DNA of 64,000 nucleotides from an uncultured Clostridia bacterium (GTDB lineage: Bacteria; Bacillota; Clostridia; TANB77; CAG-508), in assembly GCA_949045875.1 (NCBI GenBank), contig CARPYP010000007.1:4827-68826 (forward strand), written 5' to 3'. Both the position numbers and the translations under genes were made by a program. Positions 8,958 through 18,342 of this stretch are shown here, one piece after another; positions within the stretch are counted from its first letter, which is position 1; every line of letters starts with the position of its first letter. The notes beneath the pieces were generated by a model. The model saw nothing but the letters and a program-made list of their open reading frames with translations, made no database searches and had not been told where the DNA came from.

Positions 8958-10424
8958 CTATATTTCGAAATAAAATTCTACACCATTTTCTTTATTTTCT
9001 ACACCATATTTCTTTCCTGTTCTTTCCATTATTGCTTTTACTAGTGCTAGTCCTATTCCTGTTCCTCCATTTTGCCTATTTCTTGATTCATCAACTTTAT
9101 AAAATCTTTTCCATATTCTTTCTAAGTCTTCTTCTTTTATGTTTTCTCCTGTATTAAATACTGATATTATTGTTTTGTTATCTTTTTGCTTGATTTCTAT
9201 TTTTATTTCCTTTTTTCCTTCTATTTCTTTTGCATTTTTTATGGCATTTGTAAAATAATTGTTTATTATTTGCTCAGTATAAAATTCATCTGCATTTATC
9301 ATGACTTTCTCATCTTTGTTATATATTACATTTACTTTTTTTTCATTAATCATTACTTGTGATTTCCTTATAATTTCCGATATTAGTTCTGTTACATCAA
9401 ATTCTGAATTATTAAACTCTAATGCTCCATATTCTATTTTTATTAGTTCTAATAGTTTTTTTACTAAGACATCCATTTTATTAGATTCATCTAATATTAC
9501 TTCTGCATAAAATTTTCTGCTTTCTTCATTATTGGCCACATTTTCTACTAATCCTTCTGCATATCCTTGTATTAATGCTATTGGAGTTTTTAGTTCATGT
9601 GATACATCTGATATGAATTGTTTTCTCATTTCATCTGTTTTAGATTTTTCTTCTATGTCTTTTTCTAGTTCTATATTAGTATTTCTCAATTGTTTTATTG
9701 TTTTTTCCATTGTGTTTGACATTACATTTATACTTTTTCCTAAATTGTCTATTTCATCATTAGTATTAGTTTCTTTGTATTTAGAACTAAAGTCTAATCT
9801 TGACATTTTTCTTGCCACTTCATTTAATTGTAAAATTGGTTCTGTAAATCTCTTAGATATTATTACTACTATAACACCACTTATAACTAATGTGATTATA
9901 CCTATTAGTTGTAAAAAAGTATTTGATATTTTTACACTTTCTTTTATTGCCGCTATAGGTGCTCTTATATATAGTTTATATTCATTATCTAGTGTTGCAG
10001 TCAAATATATAAACTTATACCCTGTAGTAATATCTTGTGATTGATTTATTATTATTTTATCTCCTGAATATATTGCACTTGCATTATGTAAAAATTCTCT
10101 TTTTATTATTATACTCATGTAACTTGGTGTGAAATCATTGTTTGACATATAGACTGTTGCATTATATGGTGTTGTAATTAATATTTCAAAATTATTATTT
10201 ATTTCAATTTCTTGTAATTTTGCATCCATATCAATTGTTTCTTGACTATTATAATAAAAATTTATTATTTTATATGCTTCTAATAGGTTGTTTTCTTTTG
10301 AATATATATAAAATCTTTCTAATATAATGTTATTTGCTATTATAAACAGTACTATTATTATAGTGAGTGTTATACTTAATGTTAAAAACAGTCTTGTCCT
10401 TATTGATTTCATTTTGTTTGGCAT
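8958..10424 (-). CDS. Membrane sensor histidine kinase
   Basis: A 488-residue two-component kinase. Transmembrane segment 1 is at about 11-32, an extracytoplasmic sensor follows to about 168, then transmembrane segment 2 (about 170-190) and a HAMP domain. The phosphoacceptor motif VSHELKTPIALIQGYAEG, an N box (NNYFTNAIKNAKE) and the glycine boxes (FNTGENI, GGTGIGLALVKAI) are intact. The sensed signal is unknown. It lies directly downstream of an OmpR-type regulator, its evident partner, 18 bases apart and co-transcribed. Confidence 0.94.
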   Translation of the reverse strand: MPNKMKSIRTRLFLTLSITLTIIIVLFIIANNIILERFYIYSKENNLLEAYKIINFYYNSQETIDMDAKLQEIEINNNFEILITTPYNATVYMSNNDFTPSYMSIIIKREFLHNASAIYSGDKIIINQSQDITTGYKFIYLTATLDNEYKLYIRAPIAAIKESVKISNTFLQLIGIITLVISGVIVVIISKRFTEPILQLNEVARKMSRLDFSSKYKETNTNDEIDNLGKSINVMSNTMEKTIKQLRNTNIELEKDIEEKSKTDEMRKQFISDVSHELKTPIALIQGYAEGLVENVANNEESRKFYAEVILDESNKMDVLVKKLLELIKIEYGALEFNNSEFDVTELISEIIRKSQVMINEKKVNVIYNKDEKVMINADEFYTEQIINNYFTNAIKNAKEIEGKKEIKIEIKQKDNKTIISVFNTGENIKEEDLERIWKRFYKVDESRNRQNGGTGIGLALVKAIMERTGKKYGVENKENGVEFYFEI

Positions 10425-10442
10425 CTTTTATTCCCCTTATTT

Positions 10443-11126
10443 TTATTTTGCTTCAAATTTATATCCAATTCCTCTTACAGTTTTTATGTATTTTCCTTTT
10501 TTACCTAGTTTATGCCTAATTTTTTTTATATGACTATCAATTGTTCTTGAGTCACCATAATAATCATAATTCCAAACATTATTAAGAATTTTATCTCTCG
10601 AAAGTGCTATTCCTACATTGTCAAGTAAATATCTTAATAGTTCAAATTCCCTTAGACTCATTTCTACATTTTTGCCATCCACTGTAACAGTTCTCGCTTT
10701 ATCGTCAATTTCTATTCCAGATTTTTGAATATTCTCGTTTGTATTTTCTAAGACTATTCCTCTTTTTAATATTGCCTCAATACGTGCTACTAATATTTTG
10801 GGACTAAATGGTTTTGAAATATATTCATCTGCACCTAATTCAAATCCAAATAGTTCATCTTGTTCTTCTCCTCTTGCTGTTAGCATTATAATTGGAACCT
10901 GTGATGTTTGTCTTATCTGCCTTAATACTGACCATCCATCCAGTTTTGGCATCATAACATCAAGTACTATTAAAGATATTATGTCTTTTTCTATATTAAA
11001 TATTTCTAATGCTTCTTCTCCATCTTTTGCTTGTAATATTTTATATTCCTTTTTTTCTAAAAAGTCTTTAATTAATGTCCTCATTCTTTGTTCATCATCT
11101 ACAATTAATATGGTACTATTTTTCAT
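10443..11126 (-). CDS. OmpR/PhoB-family response regulator
   Basis: A 227-residue regulator: a receiver domain with the acidic pair at residues 10-11, phospho-acceptor Asp in LDVMMPKLDG near 54, switch Thr in MLTARGEE and Lys in YISKPFSP, then a winged-helix DNA-binding domain (about 130-227) with RTIDSHIKKIRHKL and TVRGIGYKFE. It is first gene of the pair with the sensor kinase, so it is phosphorylated by that kinase. The targets cannot be inferred here. Confidence 0.95.
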   Translation of the reverse strand: MKNSTILIVDDEQRMRTLIKDFLEKKEYKILQAKDGEEALEIFNIEKDIISLIVLDVMMPKLDGWSVLRQIRQTSQVPIIMLTARGEEQDELFGFELGADEYISKPFSPKILVARIEAILKRGIVLENTNENIQKSGIEIDDKARTVTVDGKNVEMSLREFELLRYLLDNVGIALSRDKILNNVWNYDYYGDSRTIDSHIKKIRHKLGKKGKYIKTVRGIGYKFEAK

Positions 11127-11213
11127 TTTCTATTTCTCCCTTATATACTAATTTATATATATATATATCATTTATATAAGACTTTTATATATTATTTATG
11201 TGAATTTTATGTA

Positions 11214-11237
11214 AAAGGACACGATTTACCGTGCCCC
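11214..11237 (-). terminator. Terminator after the small membrane protein gene
   Basis: On the minus strand GGGCACG, a six-base loop, CGTGTCC and then TTTT, directly after the stop of the 115-residue gene. Confidence 0.7.
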
Positions 11238-11585
11238 CTAAGTTTGCTGACTAACTTCTCTATTCCACCTAAGTACTTTTATGTTTTTATAAATTTCTAA
11301 TATTTTACTATATTTTTGGTATTCGTCTTCCCATAAAATATTAGGTACTTTATCAAATGCCGAAAATACTTTTTCTGCTTCCATTAAAAATACTATTTGC
11401 TCTTTTTGAGACATTTGATCATATTCTTTTGATGCTCTATATAAACTTTCTAATATTTGGTTTGCTTGTACAAAGTCCCAGAAATCTTTTACATTCATTC
11501 CTGCTAATTTTATTTGCATCACAGAATAAGCAATTAATGCAAATATAATTATGATTAGTATATACACTATTATCAATAGGTTCAC
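11238..11585 (-). CDS. Small single-pass membrane protein of unknown function
   Basis: 115 residues. Residues 1-23 are a strongly hydrophobic membrane anchor without a cleavage motif. The rest is a soluble, helical, charged domain (NQILESLYRASKEYDQ, then WEDEYQKYSKILEIYKN) rich in aromatic residues. I do not recognise the family. It lies between a dGTPase-like gene and the two-component system, with 74 bases to the former, and has its own terminator. Confidence 0.65.
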   Translation of the reverse strand: MNLLIIVYILIIIIFALIAYSVMQIKLAGMNVKDFWDFVQANQILESLYRASKEYDQMSQKEQIVFLMEAEKVFSAFDKVPNILWEDEYQKYSKILEIYKNIKVLRWNREVSQQT

Positions 11586-11659
11586 GGTTATTATCTCCTT
11601 ATTTTTTCTGATGTTTTATATTTTAACATATATGATTTTGTTTTTCAAGATGTTTAAAT

Positions 11660-12829
11660 TTATACAAAATGCTCATCTAAGTTACTTGCACATTCTCTTA
11701 AGAAAAATTTATCTGTTTGCCCTGCAATATAATCTATTACTATTCTTTTTACATTTGTATTGTTTTTATATTTATCATTTTTTAAGTTAACATATTCATA
11801 TAAATTTTTTTCTGAATATGGTAAATTAGCAGAAATCTCTATTTTATTTTTATAATCTCTTTGTTCTAATTTGTTTAAATAAATACCATACATTTCTGAA
11901 AATGCTTTTTCTAGTTCTTTCTTATTTTTACATGCTTCCTCTGAATCATATATTTTTTTATAGTTCCAATTTCTTAAGTCTATTAAAGCTTTAAAGATAC
12001 TTTTTGAAAATTGTAAATAATCTTTGTCAATACTATTTTTTATTACATCTAAAATCAAAGTATTTACTATACTTGAATTGTTATCTCCTAACACTTCAGT
12101 AATCTGTGTTGGTATTTCTTCTCTTTTTATAACTCCTATTGTTATTGCGTCTTCTATATCCCTTCCTATATATGCTATTATATCTGATAACCTTACAACA
12201 CATCCTTCTAATGTCATTGATTTTATAAATTTACTATATCCTTCTATGTGAAATACATTATCTAGTTCCTCTAGGAATTTCTCTTTTGTTTTTTCTTTAT
12301 TTACCTCATATTTGTTTAATAATAGTTCTCCATTATGTGCTAGTATCCCATCTAATGTCTGTATACTTATATTAACACTTTCTATATCTTTTAAAATCCT
12401 AACACTTTGTGCATTATGACAGAAATATCCTATATTCTCTTTTTTACAAATTTCATTTAAAAATTTTTCTCCTGTATGCCCAAAAGGAGTATGACCTATG
12501 TCATGTCCTAATGCTATCGCTTCTATCAAATCTTCATTTAATCTTAATGCTCTACCTATTGTTCTTGCAATTTTAGATACTAATTGTACATGTAATACTC
12601 TATGTGTAATATGGTCATTATCTGTAAATGAATAGACTTGCGTTTTATCTATGTATCTTGTATATCCTTGTGAATGGATTATTCTATCAATATCTCTAAA
12701 ATATGCTGGTCTAATATCAGATTTATCCTCATTTAATATAATACAATTTTGTGCTTTACATGCATTATCTGAAAACAACTCTTCTTGTTGTAGCATTATA
12801 GATTTTACATCTTCAAATACGTCTTTCAT
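11660..12829 (-). CDS. Deoxyguanosinetriphosphate triphosphohydrolase-like HD protein
   Basis: A 389-residue HD-superfamily protein with the dGTPase pattern: SRDIDRIIHS-type N-terminus (here FRDIDRIIHSQGYTRYIDKT), RVLHVQLVSKIARTIGRAL, and the metal site LGHDIGHTPFGHTGE. The family hydrolyses dNTPs to deoxynucleoside plus triphosphate; whether dGTP is preferred cannot be read. Length is typical of the Gram-positive branch. It follows pyrG by about 85 bases that include a dispersed repeat, so the two may be transcribed separately. Confidence 0.9.
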   Translation of the reverse strand: MKDVFEDVKSIMLQQEELFSDNACKAQNCIILNEDKSDIRPAYFRDIDRIIHSQGYTRYIDKTQVYSFTDNDHITHRVLHVQLVSKIARTIGRALRLNEDLIEAIALGHDIGHTPFGHTGEKFLNEICKKENIGYFCHNAQSVRILKDIESVNISIQTLDGILAHNGELLLNKYEVNKEKTKEKFLEELDNVFHIEGYSKFIKSMTLEGCVVRLSDIIAYIGRDIEDAITIGVIKREEIPTQITEVLGDNNSSIVNTLILDVIKNSIDKDYLQFSKSIFKALIDLRNWNYKKIYDSEEACKNKKELEKAFSEMYGIYLNKLEQRDYKNKIEISANLPYSEKNLYEYVNLKNDKYKNNTNVKRIVIDYIAGQTDKFFLRECASNLDEHFV

Positions 12830-12852
12830 TTTTAGCTCCTCCTAATACGTCT

Positions 12853-12884
12853 TGTGGACGAGCAATGCTCGCCCTTACATTAGC
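12853..12884. repeat. GACGAGCAATGCTCGCCC palindromic repeat
   Basis: GACGAGCAATGCTCGCCC is followed by TTACATTAG. The copy inside the serine recombinase gene ends in the same way (CGCCCCTACATTAG), so the two belong to one dispersed family. Confidence 0.6.
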
Positions 12885-12900
12885 ATTATATTTATGTTAT

Positions 12901-12939
12901 AAAATAATTGTATTTAGCTATGCAAATTACAATTATTTT
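12901..12939 (-). repeat. Hairpin overlapping the pyrG stop; short member of the AATAATTG family
   Basis: Arms 12901-12915 and 12924-12939 pair through AAAATAATTGTA...TACAATTATTTT. The pyrG stop codon and last codons lie inside the stem. The ends match the larger palindromes downstream of relA and pgk. It probably acts as the pyrG terminator. Confidence 0.6.
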
Positions 12940-14542
12940 TCAGCGAAACATTTTTTGCTGCATTTATAAGTCCCTTAAACAAAGGGCCTGGTCTATCTGG
13001 TCTTGACTTAAATTCTGGATGGAATTGTGCTGCTATAAAGTATGGATGATTTATGTTTTCGACCATTTCAACAAGTTTTCCATCTGGTGATGTTCCTGAT
13101 ACTATTAATCCCTTTTCTTCTAGCATTTCTCTATATTTATTATTAAACTCATATCTATGTCTATGTCTTTCTGAAATTTCTGTTTCTCCATATAACGAAT
13201 TTGCAAGACTTCCTTCTTTAATAACACATGTGTACGCTCCTAGTCGCATTGTTCCACCTTTGTGTTCTATTCCTACTTGTTCTTCCATTATATGTATTAA
13301 TGGATTTTCACATCTTGCATCAAATTCTTCTGAGTTTACATCTTCTAATTTTAATACATTTTTTGCAAATTCAACAACACTCATTTGCATCCCTAAACAT
13401 ATTCCTAAAAATGGAATATTATTCTCTCTTACATATTCTATTGTATTTATCATACCTTCTATTCCTCTATCTCCAAATCCTCCTGGAATTACTACTCCTT
13501 GTATTCCTTCTAAAATTTGTGATACATTTTCTTTTGTTATTGCTTCTGAATCTATAAATTTTACTTTTACTTTTACATTATTTACAAATCCTCCATGTTG
13601 TAAACTTTCTGCTACTGATAAGTAAGAATCCTCTAATTTTATATATTTTCCTACTATAGCAATTGTAACTTTCTCATTTCCTATTTGTCTTATACTATTA
13701 ATCATCTTTTCCCATTCTTCATTTTTAGCTTCTTTTTTATCTAAATGTAAATGCTCGCATACATCTATAGCTAATCCTTCTTTTTCAAGCATTAATGGTA
13801 CTGCATATAGATTATCTGCTGTTAAATTTTGTACAACATTTTCTTTTCTAACATTACAGAATAAAGCAATTTTTGCTCTCATATCTTCTGGAACTTCTTG
13901 TTCTGAACGACAGACTAAAATGTCTGGTTTTATTCCAAATGATTGTAAATCTTTAACTGAATGTTGTGTTGGCTTTGATTTTAATTCATTTGAACCATAT
14001 ATATATGGTAATAATGTTACATGTATATAACATACATCTTCTGGTGCTTTTTCAAGTCCAACTTGCCTTATGGCTTCTATGAATGCTAAACTTTCTATAT
14101 CTCCAACTGTTCCTCCTAGTTCTGTTATCACAATATCTACATCTTTATTTTCAAATGCATATATTCTGTCTTTAATTTCATTTGTAATATGTGGTATGAC
14201 TTGTACTGTTTTTCCTAAATAGTCCCCTTTTCTTTCTTTGTCTAATACTGCTTGATATATTTTTCCTGATGTAACACTTGAATTTCTTGTTAAATTTACA
14301 TCTGTAAATCTTTCATAATGTCCTAAGTCTAAGTCTGTTTCTGCTCCATCATCTGTTACAAAAACTTCACCATGTTCATATGGACTCATTGTACCTGGAT
14401 CTACGTTTATATATGGGTCGAACTTTTGGTTTGTTACTTTATATCCTCTATTTTTTAATAACCTTCCTAATGATGCTGCTGTTATTCCTTTTCCTAATCC
14501 TGATACTACTCCTCCTGTTACAAATATGTACTTTGTATTCAT
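12914..14542 (-). CDS. pyrG: CTP synthase
   Basis: Makes CTP from UTP, ATP and glutamine. 542 residues: amidoligase domain 1-270 starting [20 protein letters not shown] with the P-loop, [15 protein letters not shown] and the UTP/CTP-binding region; glutaminase domain with nucleophile Cys in FLGICLGMQ near 386 and the His-Glu pair in [12 protein letters not shown] near the end. Start ATG follows AAAAGGAGAG. No pyrG attenuator-like G-run is obvious upstream. Confidence 0.98.
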   Translation of the reverse strand: MNTKYIFVTGGVVSGLGKGITAASLGRLLKNRGYKVTNQKFDPYINVDPGTMSPYEHGEVFVTDDGAETDLDLGHYERFTDVNLTRNSSVTSGKIYQAVLDKERKGDYLGKTVQVIPHITNEIKDRIYAFENKDVDIVITELGGTVGDIESLAFIEAIRQVGLEKAPEDVCYIHVTLLPYIYGSNELKSKPTQHSVKDLQSFGIKPDILVCRSEQEVPEDMRAKIALFCNVRKENVVQNLTADNLYAVPLMLEKEGLAIDVCEHLHLDKKEAKNEEWEKMINSIRQIGNEKVTIAIVGKYIKLEDSYLSVAESLQHGGFVNNVKVKVKFIDSEAITKENVSQILEGIQGVVIPGGFGDRGIEGMINTIEYVRENNIPFLGICLGMQMSVVEFAKNVLKLEDVNSEEFDARCENPLIHIMEEQVGIEHKGGTMRLGAYTCVIKEGSLANSLYGETEISERHRHRYEFNNKYREMLEEKGLIVSGTSPDGKLVEMVENINHPYFIAAQFHPEFKSRPDRPGPLFKGLINAAKNVSLKNNCNLHS

Positions 14543-14597
14543 TTTTATCTCTCCTTTTCCTTACGAAGCAAGAAAATCCTATTTTATATTAAAAAAT

Positions 14598-14637
14598 AGA
14601 TTAAATCAAAACCTCTTTAAGGGTTTTTTTTTAATCT
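14598..14637 (-). terminator. Terminator downstream of gmk
   Basis: AGATTAAA arms enclose an AAACC/GGTTT inner stem; on the minus strand the hairpin is followed by ATTTTTT. The plus strand also shows a T9 run, so it may work in both directions. Confidence 0.65.
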
Positions 14638-14721
14638 ATCTCTTTAATTCTTAATTATATTATCATATAATGACAAATTATGCAATACTTTTTTTGTCAA
14701 AATTTAATTACATTTTGTTAA

Positions 14722-15282
14722 CTATTTTTCTATATTTTCTTCTATTATTTTTATTACTTTCTGTATCGTTTCTTCTTGATTTACATTATCTATAATATAA
14801 TCATATTGTTCCATTTTTGATTCTTCATATTCAAATCTACTTAATCTTAGTTTTATTTCTTCTTCACTAGGTTTGTCCTCTCTTAATTCTAGTCTTTTTC
14901 TTAGCTCTTCTTTTGGAACTCTCAAAAATATAGTAATAATCTTTATTGATTCTTTTAGCTGTTTAACTAAGTTTTCAGTTCCATTAACATCTACATCTCT
15001 TATAGCTACTTTTCCATTTGAGATTTTTTCTTGTAATGGCTTTTTGGCAACTCCATAATAGTTATTATGATGTAAATCATATTCGTACAATTCACCATTT
15101 TTTATCATTTCTTTAAACTTTTCTTTAGTAACAAATATATATGTTATTCCAGGAATGTCTCCTTCTCTCATAGGTCTACTTGTAACTGTTGGAAAAGTAT
15201 CAACATATTCTAATCTTTTTACTATTTCTTTCTTTACAGTGTCCTTCCCTGCTCCTGCTACTCCTGATAATATTACTAACAT
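14722..15282 (-). CDS. gmk: Guanylate kinase
   Basis: Phosphorylates GMP to GDP. 186 residues: P-loop LSGVAGAGKDT at 5-15 (a slight variant; Asp stands where Ser/Gly is usual), GMP-binding motif TVTSRPMREGDIPG, the lid region and a helical C-terminus. Its start overlaps the last codons of rpoZ by seven bases, the conserved rpoZ/gmk association in Firmicutes. The variant P-loop residue precedes the Thr ligand and should not abolish nucleotide binding. Confidence 0.93.
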   Translation of the reverse strand: MLVILSGVAGAGKDTVKKEIVKRLEYVDTFPTVTSRPMREGDIPGITYIFVTKEKFKEMIKNGELYEYDLHHNNYYGVAKKPLQEKISNGKVAIRDVDVNGTENLVKQLKESIKIITIFLRVPKEELRKRLELREDKPSEEEIKLRLSRFEYEESKMEQYDYIIDNVNQEETIQKVIKIIEENIEK

Positions 15283-15467
15283 TTTGGACCTACCTTACCT
15301 TCCGCAATTTCAACTGCTGCTAATGTTACGTTTGAGTCTTCTATTTTATTGGTTAATGGTTCTCTTCCATTTGATAATTGTCTTGCTCTTTTTGCAGTTA
15401 CTATTACTAACCCAAATCTATTATCTACTTTTTTTAATAATTCTGTGACAGTTGGTCTTACCATCAT
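15276..15467 (-). CDS. rpoZ: RNA polymerase omega subunit
   Basis: A 63-residue omega subunit, which helps assemble and stabilise beta'. It shows PTVTELLKKVDNRFGLVIVT, AKRARQL and the C-terminal NVTLAAVEIAEGKV block. ATG-ATG start; the ribosome site AAGGAGTGATT precedes. Overlaps gmk by seven bases, indicating translational coupling. Confidence 0.93.
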   Translation of the reverse strand: MMVRPTVTELLKKVDNRFGLVIVTAKRARQLSNGREPLTNKIEDSNVTLAAVEIAEGKVGPKC

Positions 15468-15543
15468 TTTTAATCACTCCTTCATAAGTTTTGCTTCACA
15501 AATATATAAGATTTGCTTCGCAATCTTTTTATTTTAATTTTAG

Positions 15544-16047
15544 TTAATTTTTAACTATACTTTTTATATCGTTTTGACTTTTTTGATATTTCTTTTTTGC
15601 GTTTGTTATGATTAGTATATTTTTTAGTATATAGTATATTCCACTTACAATCATTCCTGTGGTTGTTATTTTATGAAAGTTTCCATAGTATATTGAGTAT
15701 CCTGATATTAGGAGTAGCGTGTAGAATGTTAGTGTTAATATTTCTATACTGTGTATTATTATATTGTTTTTATTAGTTCTATATGATATTTCTAACATTA
15801 TTGTTGTTCCTATTATTAATATTATACTTAATGTTTTTAGTGTCGCAATATATGTTCCTGTTTCTATATTTTGTTCTCCTATTTGTAAACAAATTAAATA
15901 TATTAATATTATTATTAGTAGTATAGTATTAAGTAAACATTTTTTGAATATTGCTTTTTTCTTTTCTTGAGGTAATTTTTTCTTATTTTTTATTTCTTCT
16001 TCTAGTTTTGCTAAATTTGTGCTTATTTCAGTTTCTTTGTTTTTCAA
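15544..16047 (-). CDS. Four-helix membrane protein of unknown function
   Basis: 167 residues: an N-terminal charged helix (1-33, probably coiled coil), then four hydrophobic segments at about 37-56, 68-86, 96-116 and 126-147, and a basic tail. I do not recognise the family. It has a GGAGG ribosome site and lies between xerD-like and rpoZ. The gap to rpoZ is 76 bases. Confidence 0.65.
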   Translation of the reverse strand: MKNKETEISTNLAKLEEEIKNKKKLPQEKKKAIFKKCLLNTILLIIILIYLICLQIGEQNIETGTYIATLKTLSIILIIGTTIMLEISYRTNKNNIIIHSIEILTLTFYTLLLISGYSIYYGNFHKITTTGMIVSGIYYILKNILIITNAKKKYQKSQNDIKSIVKN

Positions 16048-16068
16048 ATTTTTTCCTCCGATTATAAT

Positions 16069-16113
16069 TAACGCTTTAGGGCAGATTTTATAAATCTACC
16101 CTTCTTAGTGTTA
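16069..16113 (-). terminator. Terminator downstream of the XerD-like gene
   Basis: TAACRCT outer arms and AGGGYAGATTT/AAATCTRCCCT inner arms form a stem of about 18 bp with few mismatches, located between two genes reading the same way. Confidence 0.6.
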
Positions 16114-16130
16114 TCTTATTTAATAGTTGC

Positions 16131-17012
16131 TTATGCACGTGGATGTGCTTTTTTATATATGTTTTGTAAACTTTCATCTTGAAATTGCATATATACTTGT
16201 GTTGATGATATGTCTGAATGCCCTAACATTAATTGTATTGATTTTAGGTCTGCACCATTTTGTAATAGGTGTGTTGCAAATGAATGTCTTAATACATGTG
16301 GCGTTATATCTTTTGTTATATGTGCTTGCTCTTTATAATATTTTATTATTTTCCAAAAACCTTGTCTTGTTAATCTCTGTCCATTTGTATTAACAAATAA
16401 GGCTGTAACACTATCATCTTTTATAAGTATTGGTCTTGCATTTTCAACATAGTCTTTTAATGCTTCTTTTGATAAATTTCCTAGTGGAATATTTCTCTGT
16501 TTTTCACCAGTCTTACACATTACAAGACCTTCTATAAAATTAATATCTTCCATATCTAATGATATAATTTCTGTAACTTTCATTCCTGTAGCATATGCAA
16601 ATTCTAACATGGCTTTATCTCTAATTCCTTTTAAGTCAACACTTTTAGGTTGTTCTAATAATAATTCTACTTCTTGGGCAGATAATACTGTTGGAACTCT
16701 TTTATCAATTTTAGGAGATTGTATTCCTTCTGTTGGGTCTCTCTTAACTTTCTTGTTTCTTAATAGATATTGATAAAATGCTCTAATTGATGCAAGACTT
16801 CTTGAAATTGTTGAACTTTTTTTTCCAAGATTTTTCATATTATCTAAGTAACCTGATATTTGTTCTGCCTCTACTTTTGCATAATTTATTCTATTTATTT
16901 CTATATATTTTTGGTATTGCTCTATATCTCTTCTGTATGATTGTAATGTATTTTCTGAAGCTTTTTTATCATTCTGTATGAATTCTAAAAAATGATTTAT
17001 TTGTTTTTCCAT
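16131..17012 (-). CDS. XerD-like tyrosine recombinase with a Lys at the first catalytic Arg position
   Basis: About 293 residues; the N-terminal SAM-like domain (1-90) and catalytic domain match XerC/XerD, which resolve chromosome dimers at dif. HxxR (TPHVLRHSFATHLL), GHSDISSTQVYMQ with the Tyr nucleophile are present. The first catalytic Arg, normally in a GxRVSE motif, is Lys here (ATGMKVTEIISL, about residue 145; codon AAA). ATG at 17012 is chosen because AGGGAG lies eight bases upstream; a GTG nine bases earlier has no room for a ribosome site. Which Xer paralogue it is cannot be settled here. Confidence 0.85.
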   Translation of the reverse strand: MEKQINHFLEFIQNDKKASENTLQSYRRDIEQYQKYIEINRINYAKVEAEQISGYLDNMKNLGKKSSTISRSLASIRAFYQYLLRNKKVKRDPTEGIQSPKIDKRVPTVLSAQEVELLLEQPKSVDLKGIRDKAMLEFAYATGMKVTEIISLDMEDINFIEGLVMCKTGEKQRNIPLGNLSKEALKDYVENARPILIKDDSVTALFVNTNGQRLTRQGFWKIIKYYKEQAHITKDITPHVLRHSFATHLLQNGADLKSIQLMLGHSDISSTQVYMQFQDESLQNIYKKAHPRA

Positions 17013-17130
17013 TCTCCACACTCCCTATTTTTTACTGTTCAAATGTTATATATGTTATATCAAATAAAACTTAAATTGTAAATACTTTTATTGAAATTTT
17101 ACATAAAAACTAAAATTTCGTTGTATAAAT

Positions 17131-17165
17131 AAATCCTTCCATGATAAAATATCAAGAAAGGATTT
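17131..17165 (-). terminator. Terminator downstream of fba
   Basis: Arms AAATCCTTCC and GAAAGGATTT with a 15-base loop; the minus-strand tail is ATTTATAC. Moderately convincing. Confidence 0.55.
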
Positions 17166-17207
17166 GTTTACATAGTTTTTACAATAGTATTCTGTAACAC
17201 TTTTTTA

Positions 17208-18137
17208 TTATGCTTTGCCTTTTGAACCAAATACATCATGTATCTTATGTTTAACTGTTTTTTTGATTTCCTCTCTTGCTGGCGTTAAATATTTTCTTGG
17301 GTCAAATGCAGATGGATCTTCAGCAAAAATTTTTCTAATTTGAGCAGTCATTGCAAGTCTTAAATCTGTATCAACATTTATTTTTGAAACACCTCTTAAA
17401 CCTGCTTCATGTAGCATTTCATCTGGAACACCTTTTGCTCCTGGTATATCTGCTCCATATTTATTGCACATTTCAACTAATTCTGGAATTACTGTTGAAG
17501 CACCATGTAGAACTATTGGTGTGTTTGGTAATTTTTCCTTTACTTTTTCAAGTATATCAAATCTTAATTTTGCTTCTCCTTTAAATTTATATGCTCCATG
17601 GCTTGTACCTATGGCTATCGCTAAAGAGTCACAACCTGTTCTTTCTACAAATTCTTTAGCTTGTTCTGGGTCTGTAAACATAGCATCACTTGCTGAAACA
17701 TTAACCTCATCTTCTATTCCTGCTAATTTTCCAAGCTCAGCTTCTACAACAACTCCATGAGCATGTGCATAATCTACTACTTCTTTTGTTAGTCTGATAT
17801 TTTCTTCAAAATCATATTTTGAACCATCAAACATTACAGATGTAAAACCTGCATCTATACATTTTTTACAAGTTTCTAAATCTGGTCCATGGTCTAAATG
17901 AATTGCTATTGGTATATTTGTAGATTCAACAGCAGCCTCTACCATTTTCATTAAATAATTTATTCCTGCATATTTTATTGCACTTGAAGATGCTTGTAAA
18001 ATTACTGGTGAGTTTTCTTCACTTGCTGCTTCTACTATCCCTTGTATTAATTCCATATTGTTTACATTAAAAGCTCCTATTGCAAAATGTTCTTTCATTG
18101 ATTTTTCGAACATTTCTTTTGTCGTAACTAAAGCCAT
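17208..18137 (-). CDS. fba: Class II fructose-bisphosphate aldolase
   Basis: Zinc-dependent cleavage of fructose 1,6-bisphosphate to the two triose phosphates. 309 residues: FAIGAFNVNNMEL at the start, IAIHLDHGPDLE with the catalytic Asp and zinc His near 82-85, HGAST near 211 and NVDTDLRLA near 235 as phosphate-binding elements. Length and motifs fit the FbaA-type family. It is separate from the other glycolytic genes at 52-59 kb. AGGAGG ribosome site before ATG. Confidence 0.96.
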   Translation of the reverse strand: MALVTTKEMFEKSMKEHFAIGAFNVNNMELIQGIVEAASEENSPVILQASSSAIKYAGINYLMKMVEAAVESTNIPIAIHLDHGPDLETCKKCIDAGFTSVMFDGSKYDFEENIRLTKEVVDYAHAHGVVVEAELGKLAGIEDEVNVSASDAMFTDPEQAKEFVERTGCDSLAIAIGTSHGAYKFKGEAKLRFDILEKVKEKLPNTPIVLHGASTVIPELVEMCNKYGADIPGAKGVPDEMLHEAGLRGVSKINVDTDLRLAMTAQIRKIFAEDPSAFDPRKYLTPAREEIKKTVKHKIHDVFGSKGKA

Positions 18138-18210
18138 TATTATTACCTCCTAATTTTTTCTTCATTATATCATTCCCATTTTTTTTGTCAATATATTTTA
18201 ATTCATTTCT

Positions 18211-18325
18211 CCTTGAACAGATGCCCAGTAAAATTTGCTTTACAAATTTTTCATGTTTCGTTCACAAAAATATAAAAATAAAATTTTTTATTTTTATATT
18301 TTTTCTTACTGCACAAAAGGTGCCC
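18211..18325. repeat. Intergenic hairpin element (copy B)
   Basis: An AT stem of about 17 bp (18266-18304) with flanks GTTCAC and CATGAAAAATTTG (minus strand) and the CTGTTCAA end shared with the copy at 8851. It lies between the CobW-like gene and fba and can act as terminator of the former. Confidence 0.45.
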
Positions 18326-18342
18326 ATACAATTAATATATAA

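Noticed and set aside
15276..15467. rpoZ as a truncated pseudogene because of its 63 residues
   Set aside because: Omega subunits of Firmicutes are commonly about 60-70 residues and the conserved blocks are complete.
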